NCBI RefSeq assembly: GCF_000374045.1 | Contig: NZ_KB893316.1 | Coordinates: 1-64,000 of the forward strand | DNA: 64,000 nucleotides | DNA from: Segetibacter koreensis DSM 18137 | Lineage (GTDB): Bacteria; Bacteroidota; Bacteroidia; Chitinophagales; Chitinophagaceae | Direction of reading: 5' to 3' | Shown here: positions 63,213-64,000 of the stretch, piece by piece | Position numbering within the stretch: position 1 is the stretch's first letter | Layout: every line of letters begins with the position of its first letter | Notes under the pieces: model-generated | Database searches by the model: none | What the model was told of the DNA's origin: nothing | What the model saw: only the letters and a program-made list of their open reading frames with translations | Translations under genes and position numbers: made by a program

Positions 63213-64000
63213 ATGAAGCTATTATTTTTTTGTCCTCGCTGGGGACAGGAACATACACCTTGGGATACCTTTTTACAGAATGTAAAAGAAGCGGGGTACG
63301 ATGGTGTAGAGTGTAGTTTGCCACTTTCTGAGAGGGAACAGGAAGAAATACTGAGTGGCTTTTCTAAATATAATCTGCAGTTTATTGCACAGCATTGGGA
63401 GACAGTTGATCCCAATTTTGAAAAGCATTGTTTAGAATATCAAACAAGGCTTCAGTCATTGGCAAATGCTAAACCTTTGTTTATAAATACCCAAACAGGA
63501 AAGGATTATTATTCCTTTCAGCAAAATGGGCAGCTTATTTCAATTGCCCGTGACATTGCAAAAAATACAGGAGTTTCAATTATTCATGAAACGCACAGAG
63601 GTAAGTTTAGCTTTGCTGCACACGTTACTAAATTTTTTTTAGAGCAGATTCCTGATTTAAGAATAACCCTCGATATTTCACATTGGTGCAATACAGCAGA
63701 AACATTTTTGCAAGACCAGGCTGATGCTGTTAATCTTGCCTTGTCAAGAACAGATCATCTTCATTCCCGTGTTGGATATACTGAAGGTCCTCAAGTGCCC
63801 GATCCTCGTGCTCCCGAATGGCAGGAAGCCTTGCAATTTCATTTGAATTGGTGGGACCAGGTAATTGAAAGGCAGCGAATAAATAATAAAGACCAATTTA
63901 CAATTACATCTGAATTTGGCGCACCACCCTATATGCTGCTGCTTCCTCATACACGTCAGCCAGTAGTTGATCAATGGGAAGTAAATATGTATATGATGAA
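63213..64000 (+). CDS. Sugar-phosphate isomerase/epimerase-like TIM-barrel protein (partial)
   Basis: An ATG at 63213 opens a frame that stays open to the window end (262 complete codons, no stop). The product begins MKLLFFCPRWGQEHTPWDTF and shows the xylose-isomerase-like TIM-barrel pattern: EAGYDGVECSLP, VSIIHETHRGKFSF, LRITLDISHWC and HSRVGYTEGPQ, with His, Asp and Glu at metal-site positions. It resembles the AP-endonuclease-2/sugar-phosphate isomerase family. The 3' end lies outside the window. Confidence 0.82.
   Translation, partial: MKLLFFCPRWGQEHTPWDTFLQNVKEAGYDGVECSLPLSEREQEEILSGFSKYNLQFIAQHWETVDPNFEKHCLEYQTRLQSLANAKPLFINTQTGKDYYSFQQNGQLISIARDIAKNTGVSIIHETHRGKFSFAAHVTKFFLEQIPDLRITLDISHWCNTAETFLQDQADAVNLALSRTDHLHSRVGYTEGPQVPDPRAPEWQEALQFHLNWWDQVIERQRINNKDQFTITSEFGAPPYMLLLPHTRQPVVDQWEVNMYMM

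Noticed and set aside
1-64000. CRISPR arrays, insertion sequences, tRNA and rRNA genes
   Set aside because: No regularly spaced direct repeats with unique spacers, no transposase-like ORF and no tRNA or rRNA motifs were noticed on reading both strands; a tool-based scan could still reveal a missed tRNA.

Overview
The window looks like a chromosomal segment of a Bacteroidota bacterium, most likely a member of the Chitinophagaceae or a close relative. Supporting signs are a type IX secretion (Por) C-terminal sorting domain, an UpxY-type NusG paralogue, a DUF3276 (PUR-alpha-like) protein, paired DUF1573 proteins, a fused branched-chain 2-oxoacid dehydrogenase E1, AT-rich intergenic DNA and promoter boxes of the Bacteroidota type (TTTG about 18-20 bp upstream of TAnnTTTG). 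I saw no rRNA, tRNA, CRISPR array or insertion sequence. The species is inferred, not proven.

Layout. 1-2350: an accessory stretch with two orphan ORFs separated by long imperfect inverted repeats that resemble integron attC sites. 2355-4390: a radical SAM/DUF4130 pair linked to DNA metabolism. 4569-15717: mixed housekeeping genes (NIPSNAP, TerB-like, DUF3276, ABC exporter, SatD-like/DUF3307 pair, aminotransferase, two DUF1573 proteins, 2-oxoacid dehydrogenase E1, DCC oxidoreductase). 16194-21835: a tail-specific protease, then a reduced polysaccharide locus (UpxY antiterminator, WbpB/WlbA-like dehydrogenase, WbpD/WlbB-like acetyltransferase, PHP-type tyrosine phosphatase). 21979-25617: prmA, a lipoprotein M48 protease and small or multispanning membrane proteins. 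25881-29510: a compact kaiC-kaiB-kaiB-histidine kinase operon. 29744-31927: flavohaemoprotein, DUF2147 and a small GNAT.

32027-44826 is one long co-directional biosynthetic block: a trp leader peptide with attenuator, trpEGDCFB, a tandem GNAT gene, trpA, then hisH, a DUF559-hisA fusion, hisF, hisIE and a TlpA-like thioredoxin. hisG, hisD, hisC and hisB are not in the window. The attenuator is readable in the DNA. An 18-residue leader peptide carries tandem Trp codons, and its last codons (CCGGGG) are complementary to the 5' arm of a GC-rich terminator. The DUF559 domain in front of HisA is bracketed by imperfect inverted repeats. These supply the end of hisH on one side and replace the hisA start codon on the other, which suggests a mobile cassette that fused in frame to an essential enzyme. 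A short dispersed repeat (core GTGCGACGCAAC) recurs in several spacers of this block.

44938-64000: TreS-maltokinase fusion with an altered kinase motif, a phosphopantetheinyl transferase, a DUF5060 glycoside hydrolase, DUF2130, a T9SS cargo protein, a MurNAc-6-P etherase/sugar kinase pair (peptidoglycan recycling), S1/P1 nuclease, SDR, DinB, an agmatinase-family ureohydrolase with a small membrane protein, a CLC chloride channel/antiporter, and a sugar-phosphate isomerase-like gene cut off by the window end.
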